From: Pyricularia pennisetigena
Taxonomy: Eukaryota > Ascomycota > Sordariomycetes > Magnaporthales > Pyriculariaceae
Assembly (NCBI RefSeq): GCF_004337985.1
Contig: NC_043741.1
Location: 1,616,269-1,680,268, forward strand
Direction of reading: 5' to 3'
Length of the DNA: 64,000 nucleotides
Part shown: piece after piece, positions 46,262-58,145 of the stretch
Layout: each line of letters starts with the position of its first letter
Numbering within the stretch: position 1 is the stretch's first letter
The notes under the pieces: model-generated
Databases searched by the model: none
Told to the model about the DNA's origin: nothing
The model's input: only the letters and a program-made list of their open reading frames with translations
Made by a program: the position numbers and the translations under genes

Positions 46262-49200
46262 CTACCTCCGGTTCTTGATTAGGTTTTGTAGGTAGTTTCC
46301 AAACGTCTTCTTATCGGTCGATGTTGTCATGCATCGAAGGAATTCGGTCCCGTCGATACCTAGCGCAGGAAACAGCGAAGACTGGAGATGGCTGATAAAG
46401 GCATCGCCCGTTTTCACGTAAATAGCCTGCTCCAATGCTGCTATCTCGTTCAGCACCTGCTTGGACTGGGCGTCCTTGCTCGGGTTGAACTGCGGATCTT
46501 GCAGCACCTCGAAGCAGACAGGGTGGAAGCGATCAATCATGAACTGGTCGAAGCCCGGAATTGCTGGGGTCGGGGCGCCGGTAGGTGCTGATGGATTGGC
46601 AGAGATGTTGGCCACATCCGGGCCTCCCCAGACGGCGACGATCCTGGACAGCGTGCAGAACGCAAGACGACTGGCTACCATATTGACATGGCCACTAGTC
46701 TTGGCCAAACTCACAACCGACGAGATGATCGACTCAAAGAAACCCTGATTCGTTTCGCTGACCAGCACTGCTCCCAAGTCATTGTCGAGGATGATCTGGA
46801 GGAAAGTGAGATATTCCCTCCTCAGTTCCCCTAGTTGGATCTCATCGTCGGTGCCGGTGATGGGTTCAGCGAGTCCCGCAAATACTCTCTGGAGAAGTGG
46901 GGTGAGCAGCAAGTTAAGGACATCCGAAATCTCCGTCTTGAAGCCGTACACGACCTGATCTAGCAGACGAAGGAACATGGCCATCTCGTCTTTGGACGAA
47001 CTTTGTGAAAGGAGACCCTCGATCCACTGCGGAAGTTGTGGAAGCACGGCTGAGCCAAGTACGTTGAGGAGTTTGGAGAAGGCCGAGCGGCAGGCGGCGC
47101 GGATATCCATACGAGAATTGAGCTGCCCGAGGGCAATCAGAATGGCCTCGGCCGCCCTGGCAAACTCAGCAGAGACTAGCTTGTCGGGTGTCTGCCGCTG
47201 ATGTCCCGGCTTCGCATGATCGCCAAAGCCGTGGGCCAAAGTACCTAACGCCATGATGACGTGGTGGATCTGTAGAATGGCTTGTGCATCACCCGATTTG
47301 GCTTTCTCCAGATGATTCTCCATGTCTCTGAATAATGGCTCCATTACTGACCTTGCATACAAAGCCTGCTTGTCGACCGGGGTAGCCGAGGTGGATGAAA
47401 TGTAGCCAATGGCCTCAAACAGGTACAACTGGCTATTGAAGATGGCGTCGGCTGAGTTGTCGGTTTGGTCCGACGACATGTCATCCTCGGAGCCGTCTTC
47501 CGCAGACACCTCGGCCTTGATGGGCAGGAGATCCGCGATCGATTGTATTATCGTCTCGGCTACGTTACCGACCTGAGCCCGCAACTGCTTCACGAACCTG
47601 TGAAACAGATACCAGGACCGCACCCGAAACCTTGTGAGATCGTAATGGACCAAACGAACAAAGTTCTCCAGCACCCGAGGGATGTAGGAATGATTGGTCT
47701 CAAAGAAGACGCAGTAACGAACACAGACCTCCATGTACTGGAGCAGGACTGCCGGATGGGGGAAGTCGGCGATAGCTTTATCACGTCCGGGTTAGCTTCC
47801 AAGCTGGTCTGTGTGACTTTTAACAGCATCAAATCAAGTGGCCACTTACATGATTCAACCAGCTTGCGCATGATAACATTGAGCCTCTCCGCAGCATTGC
47901 TAGATGGTTGACTCTTGGCGGCCAACCCTTGATTGGGCAAGGCCAATTCCCCAAACTGTAGCAGCTCGTGCAGCGCGAGATCTATGTCCCGCCAGTCCAT
48001 TTGTGCACCCCGCTCGTCCAAGTTCTGCAGCGTAGTTGCGACAAGATTGCTCATAACGTCGATGAACAAGTTCTCGTCCACAGCCGCTACACTCTTCTGG
48101 AGGTTCTGCAGACGCTTACGTAGTTCGAGGAAGTCGGCCTCCTCTTCAGCTTCTTCGCCTTCGAACCAGTGTGAAGTTTCGTCGAATCGCATCTTAGCGA
48201 CAATGGCATCCATGATGGGTCGTAGCATTTCTCTGTAGGCGTCGGGTAGCTCGGGGACCTTGCGCAAAAACGTAAGAATATCTGTGAGGGATGGTATGAC
48301 GGTTGAGCAGACCTCGTCGTATTCATCCGAGAAAAGGCGTAGCAGCAGCGGTAGGAAATCTTGCAGATGCTGTCCAGCCTTTGCCCGTGTCTCCTCTCCT
48401 ACGGACCCGTCCTCCAGAACCTTGACAACGTCCGTGACGACCACATTGACCAACTTCGCCACGGATTCTGCCAGGTCGCTATCGTATCGGTGAGTACCGC
48501 GGAACTGGCTGAGGGGTGGGCTGGCGACTAGCTCTGAGATGATTTGACGCAGGTTCAAAAAGCTGATAAGCTCCGTCTTGTCCGCAGGCTTCATCTTCTT
48601 GCCTGCTATCTCAGTGAACGCCTCGATCGCTGCATCCCGGACCATGTCGGCTCCACCTTGGGCGTTTACACGTCCAATGAGAGGGAACAGCAAGTTGAGC
48701 ATATCCTGGGTGATTACCAGGGATATGTCGATCCAGCTAACCCACTTGGCCATAACCTTTAGTGTGTGCTCTAGGATAGCGTCGTTTCGTCCGGTATACT
48801 GCGAAAGCAAGTCCTGCCACGACTCGACCACAATCCGCATATCCCTTTCTCTAATGGCATCCTTCAGCTCGGCGTTGCGCTTGCCTTCGTTGCCCTGGCG
48901 GGCCAGCATGTTGTCGGCGATCTCATCGTGTACGGAGCCTAGGATTCGCAGGTACAGAGTAACACCTCGGATGTTGTCCCTCTGGCGAGGGTTCCCATCC
49001 GACGAGGCCGTCAAGGCGAGAAAATCCGTGAGGAAAGTTTCCCAACCCGACTTGTACAAGTGTGCAAACAGATATGTCAGAGTCTGTGTGAGCTTGTTCT
49101 GCAAGCTGGGGACATCTGGCTCATCCTGAGCACCCGGGCCATAAGTTCGCTTGACATAGTCGAGCAGAGAATCCTTGAGGAACGTGAGGCTGGCAGCATC

Positions 49201-49555
49201 GAGCTGCTGGACTTGCACAGCCAGGTTAACGATCTCAAGAGATACAAGACGAACCACGTCGGCCGACCGCGGTGACTTGGTAAAAAGCGTCGAGCATATG
49301 TGCCAAGCAGAGGGATCTGCCCGAAGCTGCTGCAAGAACTCGAAGGCTTGGCTCTTAAGAGAGGGGTCGGACTGAGGGTCCCAGGCTATTTGGATCGCGT
49401 TCTCGATCTATAGCGACCGACGAGGCAACCACGTTAGCCACACATTTCGATTCACACCCGTCATGTCGACACCAAATTTGTTGCGATGCTGTAACTGCCT
49501 GGAGTGAGACGAAAGGCTAGCAAGACAGAGACGTGATCCTTACCTGCGCATCCAT
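46262..49555 (-). CDS. LOS1: Exportin-T (tRNA nuclear exporter)
   Basis: Importin-beta-family receptor that exports mature tRNA from the nucleus with Ran-GTP. Three exons: 49555-49544, 49407-47850, 47775-46262; 1027 residues, the usual length for Los1/XPOT. Exon 1 encodes just MDAQ; its 136-nt intron shows a GGCTAACG branch site. The protein is an all-helical HEAT-repeat array: IENAIQIAWDPQSDPSLKSQAFEFLQQL at the start is the typical N-terminal exportin helix, followed by CSTLFTKSPRSADVVRLVSLEIVNLAV. Exon 3 supplies ADFPHPAVLLQYMEVCVRYC, then FRVRSWYLFHRFVKQLR, a well-conserved XPOT segment. An acidic insertion (about 600-620) interrupts two repeats. The C-terminus is basic (LQNLIKNRR). The 74-nt second intron joins VES to SIADFPH in phase 1. 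Confidence 0.9.
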
Positions 49556-50247
49556 ATTGCCTGGTTACGCCGCAGCCGGCGGGGAATTGGAGTTAGGTTT
49601 CGAGAATGAAGATGGCGAATCTGCGAGAATTTGCCTCGTGGATATTGATGGTTTCCAGTTTTGGGTTATCCAGGTTAGTCAGCTGCGGTTGAACGGCAGC
49701 CCTTTGCTAGTTCATCCAGCATAGTTGGGACTCTCGGGCGGTGAAGTTGAGGCAACTACCTCCGCGCGCACATGTCTGATAGACACAAGCTGGAGGTAAC
49801 GTGGGACTTGAACAGGGGGAGATTATGCAAAGCTTCGGCTCGGTACCTAAAAAAAGAGGGTGGGTAAAATTCGTGAGGGAGTCGGACTGAGCAAGTTCAA
49901 CTGATGTGAGCAACGCTTTGATCGGGATTGCAGTGCGTTTGCAAGTTGGTGATCGAGTTTTTTGTGAAAGAACAAACCCCCCCAAGTCGTGCGAGAGTGC
50001 GGGAAATGATGCGACTGGGAAGTATCCTTGACTACTGTAGGGTTGACGTTTGATTTTGTTCTTTTTGCTGGGCCCAAAGGCGGGGCACTCACTGCCTGCC
50101 ACTTCGTCACGCGTGTAATTTTGCTGCTAGGCTAGGTACCTCGCTACGTAAGTGCCCGCGCACAAGTTCCCGTCCCACACCCCGCCAAAGGGGGATCCAT
50201 ATTTTGATCATGGCAGCCCGGCAGCTTTGGAACCAGATACCAGGGTA

Positions 50248-50282
<35 letters not shown>

Positions 50283-50576
50283 AAAGACCACTGGAATGGG
50301 TAAAACCAACATGGTCGGTATGCTACTTTAGGAAATCCACAAATGATGGACATCTAGTTTAAATCACAGCAAGGGGTCATGGTGAACATCTCAGACACTG
50401 AATCTTACGAATGAATAATAAAAGGGTATTTATTTATTTATTGTTTGTGGACTGGTAGCAGCCCTCCCATTACGGGATGATTATTGATGCATTTCGTGAC
50501 CATTCATTTCCTGAAATTCTCCAAGAGAAACTCTTCTCTTTCATCCTGAAGCATGACGACTCGTTTGAACGGGAGT
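49556..50576. other. Intergenic: LOS1 promoter and POB3 3' flank
   Basis: No gene is supported. The stretch contains an A32 run at 50249-50280 and A/T-rich sequence with TATTTATTTATT near 50430, on the 3' side of POB3. Confidence 0.65.
50249..50280. repeat. A32 homopolymer
   Basis: Poly(A) run in the intergenic stretch between POB3 and LOS1. Confidence 0.9.
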
Positions 50577-52582
50577 TTACGAGGTCTTCTTCTTCTTCTT
50601 AGGAGGCTTCTCTGTCGACTCCTCCTCCTCCTCCTCATCGTCGTCGTCATCGTCTTTACCACGGCCACCCTTGCCTCCGTCACTCTCCTCATCAGAGCCA
50701 GTTCCCGAACTCTCGTGGTCAGAGTCGTACTCTTCAGCGACGTCACTTTCCGATTCGGTCTGGAAGTCCTCGTCCACACTCTCCTCGTCCTCGTCAGCTG
50801 AGCCCCGATCGGCCTTGGGTCCCACTTCGTCGTCCGAGGAGACCATCGCCTGGTCGCGCATAGCGGCCAAGAGGTTGGCATCCTCGTCGATCTCGTTCTT
50901 AACCCGCAGCTCCTTGGCCTGGAAAAAGGTCTCGAGAGCCTTGAGGTCCTCACGGTTAATGTTGCTGAACTGCGATGAGCCGCCACCCTTCATGTGAATC
51001 GTAATGTCGAATGTCTGCGTGGCCGATACTGCACCGCCCACACGCGAAAAGGTGACGGACTGCGTCTGCTCATATGAGATGTATGTTGCCGGCTTCGGCA
51101 CGAACATGAATGCCTTTTCCAGGCAGTACAGGAATCCCTCGCTTGCCTTGATGGCGCATTTGATGCCGAGCTGGCCACGATGTCTGTTAGGGCAAGGGTT
51201 AGTAAATGTCCCAAAATACTCTGGCCGGTATTCGATCAAGATTTCATCTTACGTCTGGAAGCCCTTCGCCGGGGCCGTTATCTTCTTGTTGGCCAAGCCC
51301 CTGAAGATGTAGGTCACAACCTGGTGTAGTGGTTGCTCATAGTGGCCCTGGAGCTTGTCTTTGTACTTTCCGTTCAACTCCTCCTCGGCCAGGTTGAGAT
51401 CCAGCGTAACCTCCTCGTCCCTCTTGAACTGCATCACAATGAAAGGGTAGCGGGTCTGGCCCTGGCGCAAAGGCGGATCCAAGCCGATACAGATGAGGAA
51501 ATGCATCTCATCAGGCTTTGGAAGAACCATGAACTTCTTGATCGACTCGTACTGCAACTTGTAGTCGTACGTCTTGCCCCGCAACCGAAATGATGAATCG
51601 TACATGTCGATATCGAAGCGACCTCTGATAAAAATTGTCAGTAAAAATTACTCTAGAGGTGGGGGGAAAGCTCATGGGGGAATCTGGAATGGACAAACCT
51701 TGGCGTGAGATGCAGAACATCCAGAAACGTGGCGATGGTGTCACCGGCAGTCTCGCCAATGTCCGCCTTCTCGATCAGCGTATCGTAAAACAGCGTGACG
51801 GCATTCTTCTCCTCCTCGTCCGCATCGCTGCCTGCGTCTTCGCCCTCGGCCTCCTTTCTTGTCGTCGTGCCGGGGATGTAGAACCTGATCTCGGTGAGCT
51901 GGTCTTTGCTCGCAGTAGGCTTCTTCTCCTTCTCGCCGTCCACGCCAAACTCGACCGCAATCTCGTTGCGACCCGCCAAGTTCGTGTTTGAGATCTCCGA
52001 GTACGGCACCTCGAACGAAGGCCGGTTCTGAACGTTGAAAGTGAGCTCCGCCTTGCCGAATTCCGCCTTGCCCCAGTTCCAGCCGCGTAGCGAGTGTTCC
52101 TTGTTTTCTAGGTTGTGGCTGTACCAGTTTTTGAAAATTTTGCTCAGCCGCTCGTAATCCTGCGACCGCGCAAATCCGTCAGCAGATGCTCTCTCCGCTT
52201 GATGGTTTGGCTGCTACACGCCTGTCGGGATGGCGCTTACCTCTTGTTGGAAACCGTCCAGTTGAATGAGACCTGAATTGCGCTGAAGAATTTTGAGCTG
52301 GTAACCTTTTGCTGCTCGGCTCCAGTTTGCGCCGCCGATGTTGCTTTGGTCGAGAGTGAAAGCATCACCGCCGCCAGCAGGCTTCCAGCCGAGACCGTTC
52401 TCGGCGAACCTGCATTTTCCCGACTCCCTCGAGAGGTTGAGATAGATATTGTCGAAACTCTCACTGATAATCATCATATTCGTCAGTGTTTCCGATCAGG
52501 TATGACTAGCGGCGCTCACACAAGCTCCAGACGATAGTTCGGTGCGCGCATTGGGCAAAACAGTTACATACACAACAGACAT
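50577..52582 (-). CDS. POB3: FACT histone chaperone subunit POB3 (SSRP1)
   Basis: Partner of Spt16 in FACT, which loosens and rebuilds nucleosomes during transcription and replication. Five exons: 52582-52572, 52463-52241, 52159-51699, 51624-51253, 51183-50577; 557 residues. Exon 1 is 11 nt (MSV plus two bases) and joins to ESFDNIYLNLSRESGK, which fits the start of other fungal Pob3 proteins; alternative starts in the same leader fit the family less well. Hallmarks: LRGWNWGKAEF and NRPSFEVPYSEISNTNLAGRNE (SSRP1 N-terminal domain), [26 protein letters not shown] and GLDPPLRQGQTRYPFIVMQF (middle PH domains), then HRGQLGIKCAIKASEGFLYCLEKAFMF. The tail is a long Asp/Glu stretch ending in a Lys-rich signal. 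No HMG box is present, as expected for fungi, where Nhp6 supplies it. Confidence 0.93.
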
Positions 52583-53038
52583 GATTTTTTTTTTTTTTTT
52601 TTGGTGCGCAAACAGCGCGCCCGGTTTTATGTCCTTCTCAACCGATGCTTGAATGAAATTGATTGACCGGATGCTCGATACTGACTGCGGACGGTGTTGA
52701 GGTTCGATGATTGATGGGTAGGTTGTAGTTTGTGTTAAATTTCCTGGGAGGTCGCGTCCGCAACGGAATTTGGCAAGCAAGTGGACGCGACTTTAATGGA
52801 AGACCCACTTTTTATTCAACAACCTCTGATATGGTTCTCTTACTGCTGCCATTTCACCTAACAATCTTTAATCACGACTACATCATCAAGCTTGCCCATG
52901 ACTATCATTAGCTCTGGAACTAATAGTTTTGGAGTATCTTTTCACACCAGATCAGAGTACAACTTGTATTCCAAGAGTAAACATTACTAAAAAAAAAATC
53001 CCCTTCGTAGCTGTATTTCACCAACTCCAGCCTTTGCC
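52583..53038. other. Intergenic: POB3 promoter and SEA4 3' flank
   Basis: 456 bp. A T18 run at 52585-52602 reads as an A18 tract in the POB3 leader, two bases before its ATG. Nothing else was identified. Confidence 0.65.
52585..52602 (-). promoter_or_regulatory. Poly(A) tract in the POB3 5' leader
   Basis: Eighteen A on the sense strand end two bases before the start codon (spacer TC). It is inside the mRNA leader if transcription starts upstream, which the position implies but the sequence cannot prove. Poly(A) leaders can bind poly(A)-binding protein and aid initiation in yeast. Confidence 0.45.
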
Positions 53039-56000
53039 TCACTTGTAATTCAGCTCCGGGTTCGCTCGAAAGTTACACTGGCACCTACACTCGGGCACCG
53101 GACACTCGGCGTGCCTTGCAAACCACTGCCGTGCGTGATCCAGATGCAGCACGTGTTCACACTTTAGGCAGAAGGTCGGGAATCGTGCCGCAAGCTTCAC
53201 CTCTGGGTCCGTAGACGCCTCGGGCTTGTCCGAGCGAGGCATGCCGACAATCTCTAAACAGACGACGCAGCGAGGCAGGTGGCGCTTGCAGGTGGGACAA
53301 CTGATTCCGGCGCTGACCATCTTTGCCGTCAATGGGTTCTGCTGCTCCAAGCCTGGAGCTGAAGTAGGCGCCACGACGGCAGCGCCCCTGGACATGGACA
53401 TCTCGGCGTCGCAATAGATGCACCGCAGCGCGATCTGTCGAAACGGCGGCGCGATTGTCGGCTGGCCGTCCCGTTTGCTTTTCTTTGTGCTCTCAACCTC
53501 GAACTTGGTACGTTGAAAGTAGGCCTTGTGCCTTTGCAGATACGCCCGGTAGGCTCTGCGCCATGCTGCGCAGCGGTAGTCCTCGACGTACCGGGGTGCA
53601 CAGATGGACATGATGAGGATCGCGCTTTGCACATCATGGAACTTCTGGACATACTTGGCCAAGATTTCCACCATGTTGTCAGTGATTCCAGTGAGGACGA
53701 TACCCGAGATATCTCCCGTTTCGGTCACGTCTCGGACCTCGGCAGTCAGCCACTGTGACAACTCCTCATCATTCAGGTACCTGACTGCAACGTATGCTCG
53801 CTCACGTAATGGTAGAGAACGCTGGTTTGCAATGGTGAGCCAGCCACGAGTGGCAATCAGAGACGAGATGGCTCTCAGATATGGATCTTTCTGGGAAGCT
53901 ATGTTTTCGTCAAAGTCGAGATGTTCTTTGGCCAAATCGTTGTCGCCTCGCATCATAAGCTGCAGTGCCAGCGAGACGAACATCAGTTCCGGATGCTCGG
54001 CACTCGCCCTTTTGAGCAGTTTTATCGCATTCTTTGTCTCGCCCTTGAACAGTGCATGGGCCGTAGTCATCGTGTGCCAGGTACTTGTCTTCTCGGAGGC
54101 AGGGGTCTCCTCAAACTCCAACAGGTCGCTGGTACCTGATCGGCCCCAGCCACATATTGCCAAGCATAGACGCCGATGATGCACCTTTTTGGTTTCGGCG
54201 CCATCGAATTTGGGAAGTGCCTGTTTTGAACAAATGGCGCTGATACTCCGCTCCCAGGCTGCCGAGTCTGGTAGTGCAGCGCCGCCATCAACCAATCTGT
54301 TTAAAGGTTTATTCCCTGTTCATATCAAGTCAGCATAATGCACGAGGTCTGTGGTTATGGACAAGAGCCGAAAAAGCCTCACCGAGATCGCTAAACCATA
54401 TTGTGGCAACTCCCATGTAGCTCAAGTCCAAGGGTGCGGCCGTCATCCCGCTATCCTGAGCCGCATCCTCGGCGCCTGCATATTAGTTAGCCAGGCTCAA
54501 AGCTTTTTTTGGCGTCAGTGTATCTTACCTGCAATCCACGCCCATGTGTCTCTCAGCCAAGGGTCGTCGGCTACAATCTTCCGGTTCCTTTCGCAGTCAA
54601 AGAGATACATCTCTTTCGCTCTCCAGAGCATGACGTGGTCGATAAAGAGCTGAGCCTCGCTTGGAAAACCAAGAGTGAACATGGTCGTGGCGAGAAGCTG
54701 CTCGTGTCGTTCCCGGTAGGTGATTGGATGTTCACCCTCATGAGTGAGAGGGTTCAGGGACTTATCAGTGTTCCTGGAGGGGATACTTCTCTGGAGCCCC
54801 TTGGAGGGGAGCGTGTTTTTTGCATATTCTCTCAGTATCCTTAATTTTTCCGCCACCGTGGTAGCTGTCCTAAAGGAGTCTGGGAGCGGCGGGGAGCCCT
54901 CCGCTTCCAGGTCTTTCAAGTGATAGCCACCATGAAATGGAGATTGTAGCACATTGGCAACCACTGCTTGTGCATCTGGTTTGGGCTCCTGGAAGAGTGG
55001 TATTTCGGAAAGTGCATCCTGCATTATCTTTGGCGCAAGAATCTCTCTCGCTTCCTGAGGTTCAAACTGTACAAGATCATGATGATCGCCACTAGCTGGA
55101 TATTGTCAGCACTAAGAAGGAAAACTTGACCTGGGTCTGCTGGAGGACTCCTTACTCTCCAACCCTCTATTTGGGGCCTGCCATGGGGAAAGTTTATACG
55201 GGTAGGAGTTCGTGAAGGACGGAACCTCCAGTATCTCAAAGTCACTGTTGGCCCGTAGTACCAACAGTCTCGGCTGCTGTGCAGCGTTTGCGTTGGTGAC
55301 CCAATCAAACGATACAATTCGCTCGTTCTGCTTGGTGGGATCCAAGAACTTGCTATCCATTTCATTGGATTTGTTCACTTCCAAGAGTTCAGGGCTACCC
55401 TCGACCCGATAGGTTTCGTCGAGACGTTCGGGACTGGTCGACATTACTTTCAGCTGGCCCGTACGGGATAGCACTGCAAGCATGCCTCGCCTGTCTCTGC
55501 AGTACCGCATAGACCTGATGAAGGAGGTCGTGATGTCGCCCAAGCTGTCGTCTGATTCAAGTCCCAGGGCATTGTTAAGCTGCAACGCACCGCCCCAAGG
55601 GAAGGATGGCTGATCCTCCGTGGCTGTGGTGTAGGAGGGAGAGGCATGGAACCTGCTGGTCGCGCGGCGGTCCCAGACCATGATGCCGGGATTATCAAGG
55701 ACTGAAGAGGCAAAATAGTTGGGGTCCGCATAATCAATTGCAAGATTATTACAGCAATGGGTGCGGAAAGTTGTGGCCCCCGACGAAGGATCTGTAGGAC
55801 AGGGACACAAAACTTAGTCTTGGGTTGTTTGCAGCAACCCGATCTGGCAAAGCAGCCCTACAACATCTGACAAGTAAAACCAACATACCACGTAGATCGT
55901 GAATCCGCAGACCGTCTCGCTTGGCGCCTATAACCAGGGTGTTTGGGTTGTCCTCGAAAAACTTGACACTCGATACAGAAACGCCCATTTCGTTCTTGTA

Positions 56001-56471
56001 CACAGGGTCGGGGAACTTCAAGTTGTCGGGCAACCCTCTAGGACTCGCCTGCGTAATGCTGTCTAGCTGGCTCACATCCCACACGTAGAGACTGTGATCA
56101 CCCCGGGCCCTCTCCAGGCCAACTGCCAACTTCCCATTGGTGTTAAAGGCTACGGCCTGGCAAGTGCGAGGCGCTCTAGGCCTGATGGCCGACATGGCCT
56201 TGGACTCGCCATCGATCCTCAGTATGTTGACATCACCGCTCGAATTACCTACGGCCAGGATATCCGGCAGTGTAGGTGACCAGTCGTATGTCGTCAACAG
56301 AGGGATGTTGTCGTATGTGAAGAGCTTTTTGCGGTCGAATGCGCCGTTTCTGGCATGACCAGTTGGCTGATATATATCAACTCTTGGGTTTTGGAGACTA
56401 ACATGGAGAAAATAGTCTCGTGTGGCGCTTGGATACCATTTTATCAGCCCTGGTTCTGGCCGGTCACCCAT
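53039..56471 (-). CDS. SEA4: SEA complex / GATOR2 subunit Sea4 (MIOS)
   Basis: WD40 and zinc-finger protein of the vacuole-associated SEA complex (GATOR2 in animals), which relays amino-acid status to TORC1. Five exons: 56471-55889, 55791-55156, 55095-54529, 54475-54383, 54315-53039; 1051 residues, similar to yeast Sea4. The N-terminal ~400 residues form a WD40 propeller (LLTTYDWSPTLPDILAVGNSSG, LKFPDPVYKNEMGVSVSSVKFF, RDGLRIHDLRDPSSGATTFR, IMVWDRRATSRF). The middle is helical. The C-terminus (from about 930) has the family's zinc ribbon and RING-like motifs: CIYCDAEM, SCPTCKRHLPRCVVCLE, then FCLKCEHVLHLDHARQWF and CPVPECRCQC. Introns have CTGAC/CTAAC branch sites. It is divergent from EFG1. 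Confidence 0.9.
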
Positions 56472-57220
56472 GGCTAGGTGGGTTCCCCTAACGAGCAGGG
56501 GACGAGATTGCCACGTTAATTGGGGTCGTGCACATCAAAATTCTTCGGTCGTGATACACTTTGTAAGTCGTGGGTCGGATGATGACCCATACTCAAAGCT
56601 GGCTACCCGGGTAGTGTATGTGAATAACCATATGCTTGTCCAGAACTCTCTCTACTGTTGATCAGCAATGGCGCGACTGAGCCTAGGTAGACGCGCACAT
56701 CGCAGTCCCCTTGACCGAAGGGGCTGATGAAAGCGGCCGATGTTGCCCTACAGCCGTCTGAGAATCGAAGTGAAAAAAAAAATAAATAAATAACAAAATT
56801 GCTGACTTTGGTTTTTTATTCTGTCGGTAAGGCGAGTTAACATGACATAGGTTGAATGTAAGGTGCAGCTGCGTTCCTGGTAGGTCAGCTCGAGGACTAC
56901 CCACAATACAAGGATACTCCAGTGGGGAAAATCGGATGCGGGGGAGATAAGATAAGGTGGCCGGCGCAGGGGGAATTTTTGATCACTTCGGCGCAGATAT
57001 CTATTCTCGCAAGAACAAAAAAGTAATGCGACACATTGAACATTGGGGAAGGACAAATAGAAACGCATCTGGACAGAATCTTGTTGAAGGGAAAACGGAT
57101 TTTGGTCTTGCCCAATATAATTGCCACGGTCCAAGCTCCCCGGATCAAGTTCTCTTTCTTTCGCCTGCTGTGACCTGGACGAAACAGCCACATTAGCCAG
57201 CAACCGACAGGCGGCCGAAG
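56472..57220. promoter_or_regulatory. Bidirectional promoter region SEA4 / EFG1
   Basis: 749 bp separate the divergent start codons, so both promoters must lie here. It contains overlapping GATAAG sites at 56946-56956. No gene is supported. Confidence 0.6.
56946..56956 (+). promoter_or_regulatory. Tandem GATA-factor sites
   Basis: Two GATAAG hexamers overlap by one base. AreA/NIT2-type GATA factors bind such sites in filamentous fungi under nitrogen limitation. Function here is inferred from sequence and position. Confidence 0.4.
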
Positions 57221-58145
57221 ATGGGCATCAAACGACCTCATGCGTCAGTTGACGACATTCATCCCGACCGTGCAAGCCGCATAGAAGGCGGCCCCGCACA
57301 AAAAAAGTACAAACAAGCACGGAAGAATCAAGTAGACGCCGATGGCTCGCTGGCGGCGGTCAAAAAGCGGGCGAGGAACATCGAGCGCGCCCTGTCGAGG
57401 CAGAGCGCCTCGGAGATGCCGCCCACCGTGCGCGCAGAGCTGGAGCGCGAGATGTCTGCCCTCAAGTACAGGATAGAGAGCCACCAGGAGAAGAAGCATA
57501 GAAGCCACATGATTGGAAAATACCACATGGTCCGGTTTTTTGGTTCGTTTGTCCCGTGACGCGGTTCTGTGGCCAACAATCCTTTCCCCTTGGACCTTTT
57601 TGGGTGTATTTTTCTACTGACACTCTTTCCGGCTGCAACCAATAGAGCGCAAGAAGGCACAAAAGCTCGTCAAGTATGTGCGCAAGAAGCTTGACCAGGC
57701 CGAAGATCCGGAGCAGATTACCGAACTGAAGAAGGACCTGCACACGGCCGAAGTCGATGTTAACTACGCCATCTACTTTCCATTCCTCGAGCGATACGTC
57801 AGTCTGTATCCAAACACGGACAAGTCAGAGAACCAGTCGGACGCGAAATTGGCCCTGCTGCGGTCAGAAAGACATCCCATTTGGACCGAGATTGAGCGGG
57901 CTATGGAGTCTGGACCGAGTGCACTGCACCAGCTGCAAAATCGCAAATCAGCCAAAACCGCCACCAAGGCAACCAAAACCAAAGCCAACACCGCCAGCAA
58001 ATCTCGTGCGGAAAAAATGTCGGGAGAGGCGTCCGACAAGAAGGGCAAGACAACTGTTACCAAGAATTCTAAACAGTCTTCAGAAGCCCAGTTAGATGAG
58101 AAGGATGAAGATGGGGATGAGAGTGACACGGGATTCTTCAATTAG
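57221..58145 (+). CDS. EFG1: rRNA-processing protein EFG1
   Basis: Nucleolar protein needed for 18S rRNA maturation within the 90S pre-ribosome. Two exons, 57221-57542 and 57646-58145; 273 residues. The family core is visible: [17 protein letters not shown] segment (here [13 protein letters not shown], about 47-59), [17 protein letters not shown] coiled coil (about 73-90), [28 protein letters not shown] spanning the splice junction, and [20 protein letters not shown] (about 137-156). The C-terminal 90 residues are Lys/Ala/Thr-rich and end acidic ([13 protein letters not shown]). The donor GTTCGT is slightly unusual; the intron has a TACTGAC branch site and CAATAG acceptor, and the join restores the family motif FFERKKAQK. 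The second ribosome-biogenesis gene in the window after UTP23. Confidence 0.9.

Noticed and set aside
52496..52582. Longer alternative POB3 first exons reading on past 52572
   Set aside because: They would insert residues unlike the start of other fungal Pob3 proteins. The donor GTATGT after 11 nt gives a short N-terminus leading into ESFDNIYL with correct phase.
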